Notes: a model not told the origin generated them from the sequence alone. A DNA stretch of 64,000 nt from Pseudoneobacillus sp042683745 (GCF_042683745.1 NZ_JBHUJX010000036.1:62001-126000); one strand, 5' to 3'. Positions 26,790 to 34,785 are shown, numbered from the stretch's first letter. Translations and numbers: made by a program.

Positions 26790-26814
26790 TCGAATAGGCT
26801 CTGAGTCTATTCGA
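26790..26814. promoter_or_regulatory. Inverted repeat upstream of glyA (TCGAATAG / CTATTCGA)
   Basis: Perfect 8-bp arms separated by 9 nt, located between the ywlG stop and the glyA start. On the minus strand it is followed by CATGCTTTTC, so it could be a weak ywlG terminator; alternatively it could be an operator for glyA. It does not match the PurR box as I know it. Confidence 0.45.
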
Positions 26815-26877
26815 AAAATTCCCACTACTATTCTAACATGGTTTTTTTATAAAGAAAACTCGTGCAATAGCTGTATT

Positions 26878-27453
26878 TTATGTACAACTACCATTATCTT
26901 CCTTATTTTCATAAACGGCTCTTGCCCCACCGATTAATTTCGGCCTCGACTTCGCCAAAGTAACATGAGCCTCACCAATTGTCTTAATGGACACGCGAAC
27001 AGGCACTGCAACTTGCTTCATATGCATCCCAATGAGTGTATCGCCGATATCAATACCCGCATCCGCCTGAATAAACTCCACTACGACAGGGTCTAGGAAA
27101 TGCTCGTAAGCATAGGTAGCCATTGCCCCGCCTGCAGTCCTGACCGGTACAACAGAAACCTCTTCCCAGCCCTTTTCCTCTGATGTGGATCTTTCCACTA
27201 CTAGAGCGCGGTTTAAATGCTCACAACATTGAAAAGCTAGTTGGAAGCCTGTTTTTCCTTGTTTCTCTTGAAGCTTTCGAAAAATCATTTCAGCCACATC
27301 ACTGGATCCTGCTGTGCCAATTTTTTTCCCAATAACTTCACTCGTACTGCAACCAACGACTAGAACATTTTTTTTTGAAAAAGAAGCTTGAGCAAGAAAT
27401 TCATCTAATATTGTTTCAAAATTTTGTTCCCACGTTTGAATGTTATGAGACAA
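26878..27453 (-). CDS. ywlG: UPF0340 (TIGR01440) family protein YwlG
   Basis: A 191-residue cytoplasmic protein of unknown function, conserved between rpiB and glyA in Bacilli. Recognisable features are NVLVVGCSTSEVIGKKIGTAGS (about 28-49), AFQCCEHLNRALVVE and the C-terminal AKSRPKLIGGARAVY. I place the start at a TTG (27453), 8 nt after AAGGGG and 17 nt after the rpiB stop. The longer frame upstream overlaps rpiB and is not conserved-looking. Confidence 0.88.
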   Translation of the reverse strand: MSHNIQTWEQNFETILDEFLAQASFSKKNVLVVGCSTSEVIGKKIGTAGSSDVAEMIFRKLQEKQGKTGFQLAFQCCEHLNRALVVERSTSEEKGWEEVSVVPVRTAGGAMATYAYEHFLDPVVVEFIQADAGIDIGDTLIGMHMKQVAVPVRVSIKTIGEAHVTLAKSRPKLIGGARAVYENKEDNGSCT

Positions 27454-27470
27454 GCAACCCACCCCTTGTA

Positions 27471-27917
27471 TTACAGATTTTCGTTCTCGTATTCTGTGAT
27501 TTTGCCAACGCGATTCGCATGGCGGCCACCTTCGAATTCCGTCGACAGCCAAATTTTTGCAATTTCACGAGCTAATCCAGGACCAATTACGCGCTCACCC
27601 ATCGCTAGCATATTGCTATCATTATGTTCACGAGTGGCTTTTGCACTAAAGGTATCATGAACAAGAGCACAGCGGATGCCCTTCACTTTATTAGCGGCAA
27701 TGCTCATGCCAATTCCTGTCCCACAAATTAATATTCCTCGATCAAACTCGCCACTTGCCACTTTTTTCGCTACAGGCAAGGCATAGTCAGGATAATCAAC
27801 AGATGTTTCACAGTCACAGCCGAAATCCTCGTAAGCAATGCCCATTTCATCCATTAAAGTTTTTATTTCTTCACGAATATTCATTCCACCATGATCAGAA
27901 GCGATCGCTACTTTCAT
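27471..27917 (-). CDS. rpiB: Ribose-5-phosphate isomerase B
   Basis: Pentose phosphate enzyme converting ribulose-5-P and ribose-5-P. The 148-residue protein has the family start KVAIASDHGGMNIRE and the catalytic cysteine region GILICGTGIGMSIAANKVKGIR (about 62-83), with DSNMLAMGERVIG following. It corresponds to ywlF of B. subtilis and lies directly upstream of ywlG. Confidence 0.95.
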   Translation of the reverse strand: MKVAIASDHGGMNIREEIKTLMDEMGIAYEDFGCDCETSVDYPDYALPVAKKVASGEFDRGILICGTGIGMSIAANKVKGIRCALVHDTFSAKATREHNDSNMLAMGERVIGPGLAREIAKIWLSTEFEGGRHANRVGKITEYENENL

Positions 27918-27994
27918 AAAAAAACCTCCAATTTTAAGCGTTTCTTTCTTTATTTTGTCATAGTACTTTGAAAAATAAAAGAGTCATCATTAGA

Positions 27995-28047
27995 AAATAA
28001 AATGGACTGAACTCATGAATTCCTTCAATAGTTCAGCCCTTCCATTT
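27995..28047 (-). terminator. Terminator of the chemoreceptor gene
   Basis: Arms AATGG-CTGAACT and AGTTCAG-CCATT (with a small bulge) flank an 18-nt loop. Minus-strand transcription then enters TTTTATTTTCT. It lies directly behind the chemoreceptor stop. Confidence 0.75.
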
Positions 28048-28049
28048 GA

Positions 28050-29345
28050 TTAAAGTTTAAATCTAGTAATCGTCTCTTTTAATTTTTCGGCTTGTCCTTT
28101 TAATTCAAGGGCAAGATTTTCAACACTTTCAATGACAGCAGTTTGTTGAAACGTTGCGGAGGCAACCTCTTGGGCACCAGCTGATGTTTCTTCGGCAATC
28201 GCTGCCACTTCTTGTGATTGATTAGATGTTTGCTGAATGCTTTGCATCTGGTTATCTACTAAAGTAGTAATTGTGCTGACGCTGTTCGCCATTTCGTGAA
28301 CCGTTTTCGTCATTTCCTCGATTACATCGTTTGTCTTCGTTCCTTTATTTGCTTCTGTATTAGCCGTTTCCACTTGAGCTGTAATTTGTTGCACGACATT
28401 TTGCACTTCTAATTGAATATTTTGGATGAGCTCTGAAATGCCTTGAACCGCTTTCGCACTCTCATCTGCTAGTTTCCGAACTTCGTCTGCAACCACAGCA
28501 AACCCTTTTCCATGTTCACCAGCTCTTGCCGCTTCGATAGAAGCATTTAGGGCTAATAGATTTGTTTGAGCTGCGATATCCCCAACTAACTTAATAATTT
28601 CTTCTACTTTTGTGGCGTTTTCTTCTAATCTTTTAACCGTTTGTAAAGATTTTTGATTATCATCTGCAAGCTGAACGATACCAGAAATTAATGAGTGAAT
28701 AACATCTCGTGAATTTTGTAGGTCTTGCACCATTTCCTCTGATACTTTTTCAGCCGCTTGTGATTTAGCTTGAACTTCACCAGCAAAGCGGATGACATCA
28801 TCTAATGACTCGACCGTTGTTTGGATGGAAACAGCCGAATTGTCCGCCCCAATCGCAATTTCGTTAATTGTTCTACCGATTGTGTCTGCTTGTTCTGCAG
28901 CAAATGATGCTTCTTTTGAGATCGAAATAACCTTTTCATTTGTTTCTGAAAAGTTCTCCTCAATCTTTTGAACCATATCTCTTAAACTACCTAGCATTTG
29001 GTTAAAGGCTAAGCCCAAAGCACGAATCTCATCGTCCGATTTAGATATTTCTGCGTCTTCGCTAATATCTCCATTCGCTGCTTTTAAAGCTACTTTTTCA
29101 AGTTTTTGTAGGGATTTTGTTATGAAACCAGCAGCAATAAACGCCAATATCCCAGACCAGATAGCCCCTAAGCTTAATGTGATGGTTGTGAAAAAGGTCT
29201 CACTAATTTGGATTTTATCCTTAAACATCGGATAAAGAAAATAAATGAACATCGCACTTGTTGAGTACGTAATAATAGCTAAAATTGTTGTAAAAAGGAC
29301 GAGCTTTCTCCTTAAGCCCATTTTATAATGCTTTCGTTTTTTCAT
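28050..29345 (-). CDS. Methyl-accepting chemotaxis protein with minimal extracellular loop
   Basis: Chemoreceptor of 431 residues. Two transmembrane helices (about 14-37 and 50-74) are separated by only about a dozen residues, so there is no external ligand domain. A HAMP-like region (about 75-125) and a coiled-coil signalling domain follow, with the conserved tip DIAAQTNLLALNASIEAARA (about 265-284) and GFAVVADEVRKLADESAKA. The start is at MKKRKHYKMG, 5 nt after AGGGGGAG; an upstream ATG at 29372 lacks a site. It separates rpiB from ywlE, which adjoin in B. subtilis, so it is probably an insertion. Confidence 0.93.
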   Translation of the reverse strand: MKKRKHYKMGLRRKLVLFTTILAIITYSTSAMFIYFLYPMFKDKIQISETFFTTITLSLGAIWSGILAFIAAGFITKSLQKLEKVALKAANGDISEDAEISKSDDEIRALGLAFNQMLGSLRDMVQKIEENFSETNEKVISISKEASFAAEQADTIGRTINEIAIGADNSAVSIQTTVESLDDVIRFAGEVQAKSQAAEKVSEEMVQDLQNSRDVIHSLISGIVQLADDNQKSLQTVKRLEENATKVEEIIKLVGDIAAQTNLLALNASIEAARAGEHGKGFAVVADEVRKLADESAKAVQGISELIQNIQLEVQNVVQQITAQVETANTEANKGTKTNDVIEEMTKTVHEMANSVSTITTLVDNQMQSIQQTSNQSQEVAAIAEETSAGAQEVASATFQQTAVIESVENLALELKGQAEKLKETITRFKL

Positions 29346-29400
29346 TATTTCTCCCCCTACGAAGCTTTCCATTTATTTTAAATTGATTCCTATTACCGAT

Positions 29401-29850
29401 TTAATCTTCTAAATTTAATTTCTCTATTATTTTATCGACAGTTTGCTCTAAATCTTGAAAGGTTTTTCGATAGATTTCTACAGCCCCACCAAAAGGATCG
29501 ATAATGTCATGTTGACCTTCTCCAGCAAATTCCTTCATCGTAAATACTTTGTCTGCTGCATTTGGAAAGTATTGAAGAATCGTCTCTTTATGAGAGGACG
29601 TCATCGTAAAAATATATGAAGCCCATTGTAAATCCGCTTCAGTCAATAATTTCGAGCGGTGCCAATGCTGAATTTGATTCTCAGACAATACAGATTGCGC
29701 ATGTGAAGAAGCATGCTGCCCGTCCATTGCAAAGACACCGGCAGACTTGACCTTCACATTTGGCAATTGTTTATTCGATAAAATGGCTTCTGCCATCGGG
29801 CTTCGGCAAGTATTACCAGTACACACAAATAAAATATTCAACCCATGCAC
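29401..29850 (-). CDS. ywlE: Low-molecular-weight protein arginine phosphatase YwlE
   Basis: Cysteine-based phosphatase of 149 residues with the P-loop CTGNTCRS (10-17) and the general acid Asp118 in DPFGG. The Thr at position 14 of the loop matches the residue that gives B. subtilis YwlE its phospho-arginine specificity, so it probably reverses McsB kinase marks rather than acting on tyrosine. It lies 28 nt after the frame of the neighbouring chemoreceptor and keeps its ywl synteny with mntP. Confidence 0.9.
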   Translation of the reverse strand: MHGLNILFVCTGNTCRSPMAEAILSNKQLPNVKVKSAGVFAMDGQHASSHAQSVLSENQIQHWHRSKLLTEADLQWASYIFTMTSSHKETILQYFPNAADKVFTMKEFAGEGQHDIIDPFGGAVEIYRKTFQDLEQTVDKIIEKLNLED

Positions 29851-29989
29851 CTCCTATTAAAAACATTTAACCCCAGCTTACTATCTTCCCTATTAAATCA
29901 TTTCCACCATATCTCTCTATTATAAGTTAGTTTTCAACATTTCAATATCATTAATTGTGATAATTTTATAAAAATTAAAAAGGGCCACC

Positions 29990-30045
29990 CTTTAACACAA
30001 TAAAGCGCCGGGGGTCAGTCCCCCGACGCTTTACTGTGTTAAAGG
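29990..30045. repeat. Family A repeat, copy 4 (single core)
   Basis: A GGGGGTCAGTCCCCC core flanked by CTTTAACACAATAAAGCGCC and GACGCTTTACTGTGTTAAAG, near-perfect complements. It sits at the 3' end of mntP and supplies its TAA stop (30039-30041). Confidence 0.85.
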
Positions 30046-30587
30046 AGTAGTTTTAATCCAAAGGCAAGAAGGATTCCGCCACCTAACGCTTCACTGTAGG
30101 TCCCCATCCAATTTTGGACTTTTCGACCAATTATTAAACCAGCCCAGGTTAGAATGGTTGCGGCAATTCCGAAACAAAGGAGAACTAGAACCGTTTTCGC
30201 ATGATAAATGCCCAACGTCAACCCTACCGAAAAGCTATCCAAACTTACGCTAAAGGCAAACACAAATAGTCCAAAACCCACTGGTGAAATCATATTACTT
30301 TTCTCACTTTTAAAGCTTGACCATAACATTTGTAAGCCTAGTATCAAAAGCAAAGCCCCACCTATGTATGAAGCAATCGTTCCGAATTGATTAGACAAAA
30401 ATTTCCCTGCAATGATTCCGAGTAGGGGCATCCAAACATGAAAGATCCCAATCGTCATCCCAATTTTAAAAATCTGCCTTAATCTCAAGCGATACATTCC
30501 CATTCCAAGGCCTATCGAAAAGGCATCCATACTTAATGCAAAAGCCATTAAAATGAGTGTCAATAACTCTCCAGCGACTGCTGTCAT
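30039..30587 (-). CDS. mntP: Manganese efflux pump MntP (YwlD)
   Basis: A six-helix membrane exporter of about 182 residues with the two inverted MntP motifs: ALSMDAFSIGLGMGM near the N-terminus and VSLDSFSVGLTLGIY (about 109-123), both carrying the conserved Asp. The open frame continues 112 codons upstream, but that part is translated from a family C repeat and is not MntP; I set the start at ATG 30587, with AAGGGGG about 10 nt before it. No yybP-ykoY riboswitch is visible upstream, where the repeat is. The stop lies in a family A repeat. Confidence 0.9.
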   Translation of the reverse strand: MTAVAGELLTLILMAFALSMDAFSIGLGMGMYRLRLRQIFKIGMTIGIFHVWMPLLGIIAGKFLSNQFGTIASYIGGALLLILGLQMLWSSFKSEKSNMISPVGFGLFVFAFSVSLDSFSVGLTLGIYHAKTVLVLLCFGIAATILTWAGLIIGRKVQNWMGTYSEALGGGILLAFGLKLLL

Positions 30588-30659
30588 AACAATCTTCGCC
30601 CCCTTGGACTTGCTATTTGAAGCATATGCACGTCCAAGGAAAATTAGAATAACAAAATG

Positions 30660-30845
30660 CGGAAGCGCCTTGATCAGCCCCGATAAAGAAGACTGGTCGA
30701 TTGGCGAGAGTAGCGAAGCCAGAGACCTAGTCGCACTTATGCAAACCGTTCTTTGGTTTGCCAAGCAAATGCTTCGCCACCCGGAAAGTCGTTCTTTGAC
30801 TTTTTGGGTGGCGAACATTTGACCTCGAGAGGCTAGGCGCTGTAG
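30660..30845. repeat. Composite family C repeat upstream of mntP
   Basis: Inverted relative to the 23157-23420 copy. It contains GATAAAGAAGACTGG, the GCAAACC-GTTCTTT-GGTTTGC hairpin (loop at 30748-30754), the AAGTC-GTTCTTT-GACTT hairpin (loop at 30791-30797) inside CACCC/GGGTG arms, then TTTGACCTCGAGAGGCTAGGCGC. It lies in the mntP-ywlC gap and is accidentally open in the mntP frame. Confidence 0.85.
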
Positions 30846-30952
30846 CCTTATTACGATAAACTTCTTCAGAGTTAACTGCACCCTGTTATTTAAAGTTTCT
30901 GGTAAGCTATAAAAATAAGCCACCTAATTCAGATGACCCACTTAAAATGACT

Positions 30953-31999
30953 TTATTCCGATATCACCCGATGCCCAGCAGCTTTTTCCAAACGGTTCAT
31001 AATCGCTTGCCCGACCCCAGTATAGGGAAACATTTCACTATAAATGATATCAACTTGCCGCTCATTGAAAGTCCTTAACGTTTGATAAAGCTGACTAGCA
31101 ACCGTTTCAAGATGAGCACGCCTTCCACATGCCAAGACCACATCCGCCTCATACGCACCGACCATTTCTTCCGTCGTTAAAACACCAACAGAAAGACCTT
31201 CTGCTCGTTTTTCCTCTATTAATTGATTGAAAAACACCTGTGAGCCTTTCACGAGAAAAAGAGGCGCATTAGGCGCATAATGCTGATATTTCATACCAGG
31301 TGATTTCGGTGCCTTCGCGATGTCTGTTAGTGCCTCATCCATTTTAACAACACCAACAATGGCTTCAATTTGCTCCTTTGTCACCCCGCCCGGTCGTAAG
31401 ATGACTGGTATATCCTCCGTGCAATCGATTACCGTTGACTCCACACCGACTCCAGTCGCACCACCATCGACAATTCCGCACACCTTCCCCTTCAAATCTT
31501 CCAAAACATGCTGACCCGTAGTCGGGCTCGGTTTTCCAGAAGTATTTGCACTCGGTGCTGCAATCGGAAGCTGACAGCTTTCAAGAACCGCTAATGCCAC
31601 AGGATGATCAGGAATTCGAACAGCCACTGTTTTTAAACCAGCTGTAGCCCGATCTGACAATGATCCTTCTTTTTTTTGAAAAATAATCGTCAATGGGCCT
31701 GGCCAGAAGGCATCCATTAATTTCGAAGCCTTATTCGGTATGGATTCGACAAAATCCTTCAACTGGGTTGGTTGAGCAATGTGGATAATCAGCGGATTAT
31801 CACTTGGTCGTCCCTTCGCTTGAAAAATTTTTTCCACAGCCTCATCATTTTCAGCATTTCCACCTAGCCCATAAACCGTTTCTGTTGGGAATGCCACCAC
31901 TTCATTACCTTTTAAAAGTTCTGCAGCTTCTATTACCTGTGGATATTCCACCAAATTACCCACAGAGTTATCCACTATCCAATACTTTGTCTCCATCAT
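30953..31999 (-). CDS. ywlC: L-threonylcarbamoyladenylate synthase (Sua5/YwlC type)
   Basis: First enzyme of t6A37 tRNA modification, making threonylcarbamoyl-AMP. The 348-residue protein has an N-terminal YrdC domain (about 18-205) with AFPTETVYGLGGNA (about 35-48) and SANTSGKPSPT, and a C-terminal Sua5 domain (about 235-348). The start region overlaps three of the DnaA boxes of the cluster at 31938-32210. Two tandem ATGs begin the frame after AAAGGTGG. Confidence 0.95.
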   Translation of the reverse strand: MMETKYWIVDNSVGNLVEYPQVIEAAELLKGNEVVAFPTETVYGLGGNAENDEAVEKIFQAKGRPSDNPLIIHIAQPTQLKDFVESIPNKASKLMDAFWPGPLTIIFQKKEGSLSDRATAGLKTVAVRIPDHPVALAVLESCQLPIAAPSANTSGKPSPTTGQHVLEDLKGKVCGIVDGGATGVGVESTVIDCTEDIPVILRPGGVTKEQIEAIVGVVKMDEALTDIAKAPKSPGMKYQHYAPNAPLFLVKGSQVFFNQLIEEKRAEGLSVGVLTTEEMVGAYEADVVLACGRRAHLETVASQLYQTLRTFNERQVDIIYSEMFPYTGVGQAIMNRLEKAAGHRVISE

Positions 32000-32210
32000 T
32001 CATCCACCTTTTATACCTGACAATGAAACGACATAAATCTACATATTTCCGTATATTTTCGCCCTTTTATGTTTGCAAGTATAAAAGAAAACAAATGCGA
32101 ACACAAGTTTTTATCCACATTTTGTGGATAAAAATGACCTTTTAGTGGATAACTTTGAGGATATATCCACAATTTACAACTCTAGTTTTAAAAAAACTGA
32201 GTTATCCACA
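31938..32210. promoter_or_regulatory. DnaA-box cluster between ywlC and ywlB
   Basis: Nine-base matches to TTATCCACA occur at 32111-32119, 32123-32131 (reverse) and 32202-32210 (all perfect), and with one mismatch at 31938-31946 (reverse), 31956-31964, 31968-31976, 32144-32152 (reverse) and 32163-32171. They cover the ywlC start, the gap and the ywlB end. I recall the ywlC-ywlB gap as a stable DnaA-binding cluster in B. subtilis. Confidence 0.82.
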
Positions 32211-32620
32211 TGTAAAATGTTTTTAATATGTTCTGATTCATATAAATCCTCTGGTAAACTACTTTCTAAAGCTGTGGAAAAGCCGAGCATCTCAAAAAAG
32301 GACAGTGACGTCATCTTATTCGTCGCCAAAAACAAGGTTTTCATATTTTTATCCTTTGTTAAGCGTAAAATTTGTTCGAATAATAGAAGGATTTCTTTTT
32401 CTGTCATCCCTGGTGAAATGACTAAAGACCTAAGCAACCCATTCTCCCCAAATGGTTCCACTCCAATTGTCGCCCGTAATCTACCACTACCATCTTCCAA
32501 TAAGAGAAAATACTCAAACGTTTCCTTCAATCCCTCTGTCCCTAGGTTTGCCCTTTCTAAAAATTCCAAAAGGATCGGTAAGTCCTGTTCATTCGCACTT
32601 CGAATCATCGTCGTTTCCAT
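32174..32620 (-). CDS. ywlB: GNAT-family N-acetyltransferase-like protein YwlB
   Basis: A 148-residue protein with a GNAT-like fold: IRSANEQDLPILLEFLERA at the start, a central LLRSLVISPGMTEKEI strand-helix in place of the usual acetyl-CoA loop, and FLATNKMTSLSFFEMLGF typical of motif B. The substrate is unknown. The Q/RxxGxG/A loop is poor (SPGMTEKE), so catalytic activity is uncertain. Its place between spoIIR and ywlC matches B. subtilis ywlB. A GAGGTGG site lies 4 nt before the ATG. Confidence 0.8.
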   Translation of the reverse strand: METTMIRSANEQDLPILLEFLERANLGTEGLKETFEYFLLLEDGSGRLRATIGVEPFGENGLLRSLVISPGMTEKEILLLFEQILRLTKDKNMKTLFLATNKMTSLSFFEMLGFSTALESSLPEDLYESEHIKNILHVDNSVFLKLEL

Positions 32621-32691
32621 CTTTCCACCTCATTTATATTCTTCTACTCTATGAATATGAATCAGTAGAAAAAGTAGAACGACTAAAAGAG

Positions 32692-32721
32692 AAAAAAATA
32701 GGCAAATCATCACGATTTGCC
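32692..32721 (-). terminator. Terminator downstream of spoIIR
   Basis: Perfect 8-bp stem GGCAAATC/GATTTGCC with a 5-nt loop, followed on the minus strand by TATTTTTTTC. It lies beyond the family C repeat at 32729-32850, after spoIIR and before ywlB. Confidence 0.85.
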
Positions 32722-32728
32722 AAGAAAA

Positions 32729-32850
32729 GCGCAAGCGCCTTGATCAGCCCCGACAAGCAAATGCTTCGCCAGCCGGAAAGTCGTTCTTTGACTTTTTGGC
32801 TGGCGAACATTTGACCTCGAGGGGCTAGGCGCTGGAGCTGGACAATTTTC
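32729..32850. repeat. Family C repeat between ywlB and spoIIR
   Basis: A complete element from GCGCAAGCGCCTTGATCAGCCCC to CTCGAGGGGCTAGGCGCTGGAG. The central hairpin is AAGTC-GTTCTTT-GACTT (loop 32783-32789), extended by CGCCAGCC/GGCTGGCG arms. It lies inside the spoIIR 3' region before the terminator. Confidence 0.88.
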
Positions 32851-32881
32851 GAAGTCCGAAAAAGTTATACTTTCTTTCCCT

Positions 32882-33613
32882 CTAGAATAACTTCATCCAA
32901 AGCTCTTTTAAAAAGAATTTCACTTCTACCTTCTCTTCCGTGTCTTCAACATAAACAGGATCTTCCTTGGGTTCGGGCAGAATTTCAGATGGCTCATCTT
33001 TTTCTATTGTTGCTATTTTCACATCAGATGGCTCTTCTATCTCATCCTCTATTACCGCGGCTTTCACCGTTTCTTCTTCTTCAAACCCATCACTTACGGC
33101 AACTCCATTGGAAAAATCTAAGAAGCATAGTGGAGGAAATAACACACACCACCAGTTCGCCCCTTTCCCTTCCCCTAGTGTAATCAAAATCGCTTCATAC
33201 TCTCCTGCTGGATATAAAAACTGGCCGTATAACTTCGTTGGGAATTGCACTTTTCCAAACTCAATGTTAACCGATTGATCTGAACCTTTACTTTCGACCA
33301 CATTTTCTGCTATCTTTTTTATTTCTGGTAGTTTTGATTGAATTAAGCTTCTCGCCTCGTATACAGAGGTTAAGTCTTGAACCCATTTGGTTATGTTTGC
33401 ATTAACTTCATCTCTTACTAATCTTTTTAAAGCTTGGTCACTTTCAAGATCACTGTTTGCTAGAATTCGCAAGCGAATCGCTTCCTTCGGGATAACAATC
33501 GCCTCACTTGCAGTTACTTCATTTTTAGGTATATATAAACTTAAGATCGTTCCAATCGATAAGATTAATATATATGAAAGCGCTAAAGTTCTCGTTTTAA
33601 GATTTATTTTCAT
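32882..33613 (-). CDS. spoIIR: Stage II sporulation protein R
   Basis: Forespore signal protein that activates SpoIIGA processing of pro-SigE in the mother cell. About 243 residues: an N-terminal signal/anchor (about 7-28), then the conserved domain IRLRILANSDLESDQALKRLVRDEV and LPEIKKIAENVV, with LYGQFLYPAGEYEAILITLGEG and NWWCVLFPPLCFLD. The C-terminal 70 residues are acidic and variable. Start at ATG 33613; an in-frame GTG at 33622 is also possible and the AGGGG site is not ideally spaced for either. A candidate SigF promoter lies just upstream. Confidence 0.93.
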   Translation of the reverse strand: MKINLKTRTLALSYILILSIGTILSLYIPKNEVTASEAIVIPKEAIRLRILANSDLESDQALKRLVRDEVNANITKWVQDLTSVYEARSLIQSKLPEIKKIAENVVESKGSDQSVNIEFGKVQFPTKLYGQFLYPAGEYEAILITLGEGKGANWWCVLFPPLCFLDFSNGVAVSDGFEEEETVKAAVIEDEIEEPSDVKIATIEKDEPSEILPEPKEDPVYVEDTEEKVEVKFFLKELWMKLF

Positions 33614-33638
33614 TTCCGACACCGTCCCCTCATACTCT

Positions 33639-33668
33639 CATTGTGGACAGAAAGTCGGATTCTTAAAC
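33639..33668 (-). promoter_or_regulatory. Candidate SigF promoter of spoIIR
   Basis: On the minus strand GTTTA, a 15-nt spacer and GTCCACAATG. The -35 fits GYWTA exactly, and the -10 fits eight of ten positions of GGNRANAHTR as I recall that consensus. It lies 25-55 nt before the spoIIR start, which is the expected regulation of this gene. Confidence 0.5.
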
Positions 33669-33727
33669 TAGCATTTTTAAAAATCTAGGAAACTATTTTT
33701 TACAGTAAGGCTATGTAACTTGTCCGT

Positions 33728-33852
33728 TGATTTCCGCTCCAGGCACTTGCTTTCCGCGGGGAGGGATGGGAGCCTCCTCGGCGTACCGCCTGCGGGGTCT
33801 CCCATTTCCCTCTGTTTCCCGCAGGAGTCAAGTGCCTTCCGCTACAATCAAC
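33728..33852. repeat. Family D GC-rich palindromic repeat (common Bacillus type)
   Basis: Runs from GTTGATTTCCGCTCCAGGCAC to GTGCCTTCCGCTACAATCAAC, whose ends are mutually complementary. Internal arms are GGGAGCCTCCTCGGCG and CGCCTGCGGGGTCTCCC. I recognise this as a repeat type found in many Bacillus genomes. It fills the spoIIR-prmC gap; only one copy is in this window. Confidence 0.8.
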
Positions 33853-33898
33853 TCAGACTGATAAGGTGAAATCAAACCAATAAATTAACAAGTTTTAC

Positions 33899-33930
33899 GA
33901 AAAAAAAACTACCCAATAAGAGGTAGTTTA
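33899..33930 (-). terminator. Terminator of the prfA-prmC operon
   Basis: Stem AAACTACC/GGTAGTTT with an 8-nt loop, followed on the minus strand by TTTTTTTT. The stem includes the prmC stop codon. Confidence 0.9.
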
Positions 33931-34785
33931 ATCGATTATTTCGGCGAATACCATACGGTCTTTCCCGTTGATGTCATTTACTACTTCGACCTTTGCGTGT
34001 GGGAAAGTTTCTTTTAGCATTTGTGCAACGATTTCCCCTTGACCCATTCCTACTTCAAAGCCGACCAATGCTTTTTTTCGCAAAACAAGTGGCAGTTCTT
34101 TAATAAAACGTCGATAAAGATCGAGTCCATCGTCACCTGCAAACAAGGCCGACCCAGGTTCATGATCCTTTACGACGACTGACATCCTCTCGCGATCGCT
34201 CTCTGGAATATAAGGTGGATTCGATAACACCACATCAAAGCGCGCACCCTTTTCAATAAACGGCTGCAGTAAATCGCCACAGACTAGCTCTACTACTGCC
34301 CCGAGCTGCAAAGCGTTTTTCTCGGCTTCTGCTAGTGCCGCTGATGAAAGATCTGATAGTGTAACGAACAATGATGGCTCTTCAAGCTTCATTGTGACTC
34401 CTATGGCGCCGCTACCCGTCCCTACGTCCAGAAGCTGCGCTCCAGATGGAAACATCCGTTTTACACGCTGTAATGCTCCATAAACGAGTTCTTCCGTTTC
34501 TGGTCTTGGAATTAATACAGCAGGTGATACATAAAAGTTTCGATCATAAAATTCTTCAAATCCTAGCAAATATTGAATTGGCTCACCTTCACCATGTGCC
34601 AGGACATATTTTTCAAAAACTAGCCAAATATCCTCTTTTAACTCATCACGGACATTAGCAAACAACTGTGCCCGACTCATGCCTGTTAAATGGCGCAACA
34701 TGATTTCTCCCGCATTCTCATCTCGGCCCTTTTCTTTTAAAAAAGAAGAAGCCCAATTTAGGGCCTCATACATTTTCTTATTCAT
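33928..34785 (-). CDS. prmC: Release factor glutamine methyltransferase
   Basis: SAM-dependent enzyme that methylates the GGQ glutamine of release factors. The 285-residue protein has an N-terminal helical domain with MYEALNWASSFLKEKG, the SAM motif LLDVGTGSGAIGVT (about 109-122) and the catalytic NPPY (about 179-182). I set the start at MNKKMYEAL (34785), which overlaps the last codons of prfA; the frame upstream lies wholly within prfA. prfA-prmC coupling is the usual bacterial arrangement. Confidence 0.95.
   Translation of the reverse strand: MNKKMYEALNWASSFLKEKGRDENAGEIMLRHLTGMSRAQLFANVRDELKEDIWLVFEKYVLAHGEGEPIQYLLGFEEFYDRNFYVSPAVLIPRPETEELVYGALQRVKRMFPSGAQLLDVGTGSGAIGVTMKLEEPSLFVTLSDLSSAALAEAEKNALQLGAVVELVCGDLLQPFIEKGARFDVVLSNPPYIPESDRERMSVVVKDHEPGSALFAGDDGLDLYRRFIKELPLVLRKKALVGFEVGMGQGEIVAQMLKETFPHAKVEVVNDINGKDRMVFAEIID

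Noticed and set aside
30588..30660. Possible manganese riboswitch upstream of mntP
   Set aside because: The characteristic yybP-ykoY conserved loops were not found; the sequence is short and runs into a family C repeat.
30553..30822. Plus-strand open frame through the family C repeat near mntP
   Set aside because: The frame consists of repeat sequence plus antisense mntP; the same repeat-derived peptide would appear at other copies, which is not evidence for a gene.
32124..32654. Plus-strand 176-codon open frame opposite ywlB
   Set aside because: It is an antisense shadow of ywlB with codon use typical of a reverse frame; synteny and motifs support ywlB on the minus strand.
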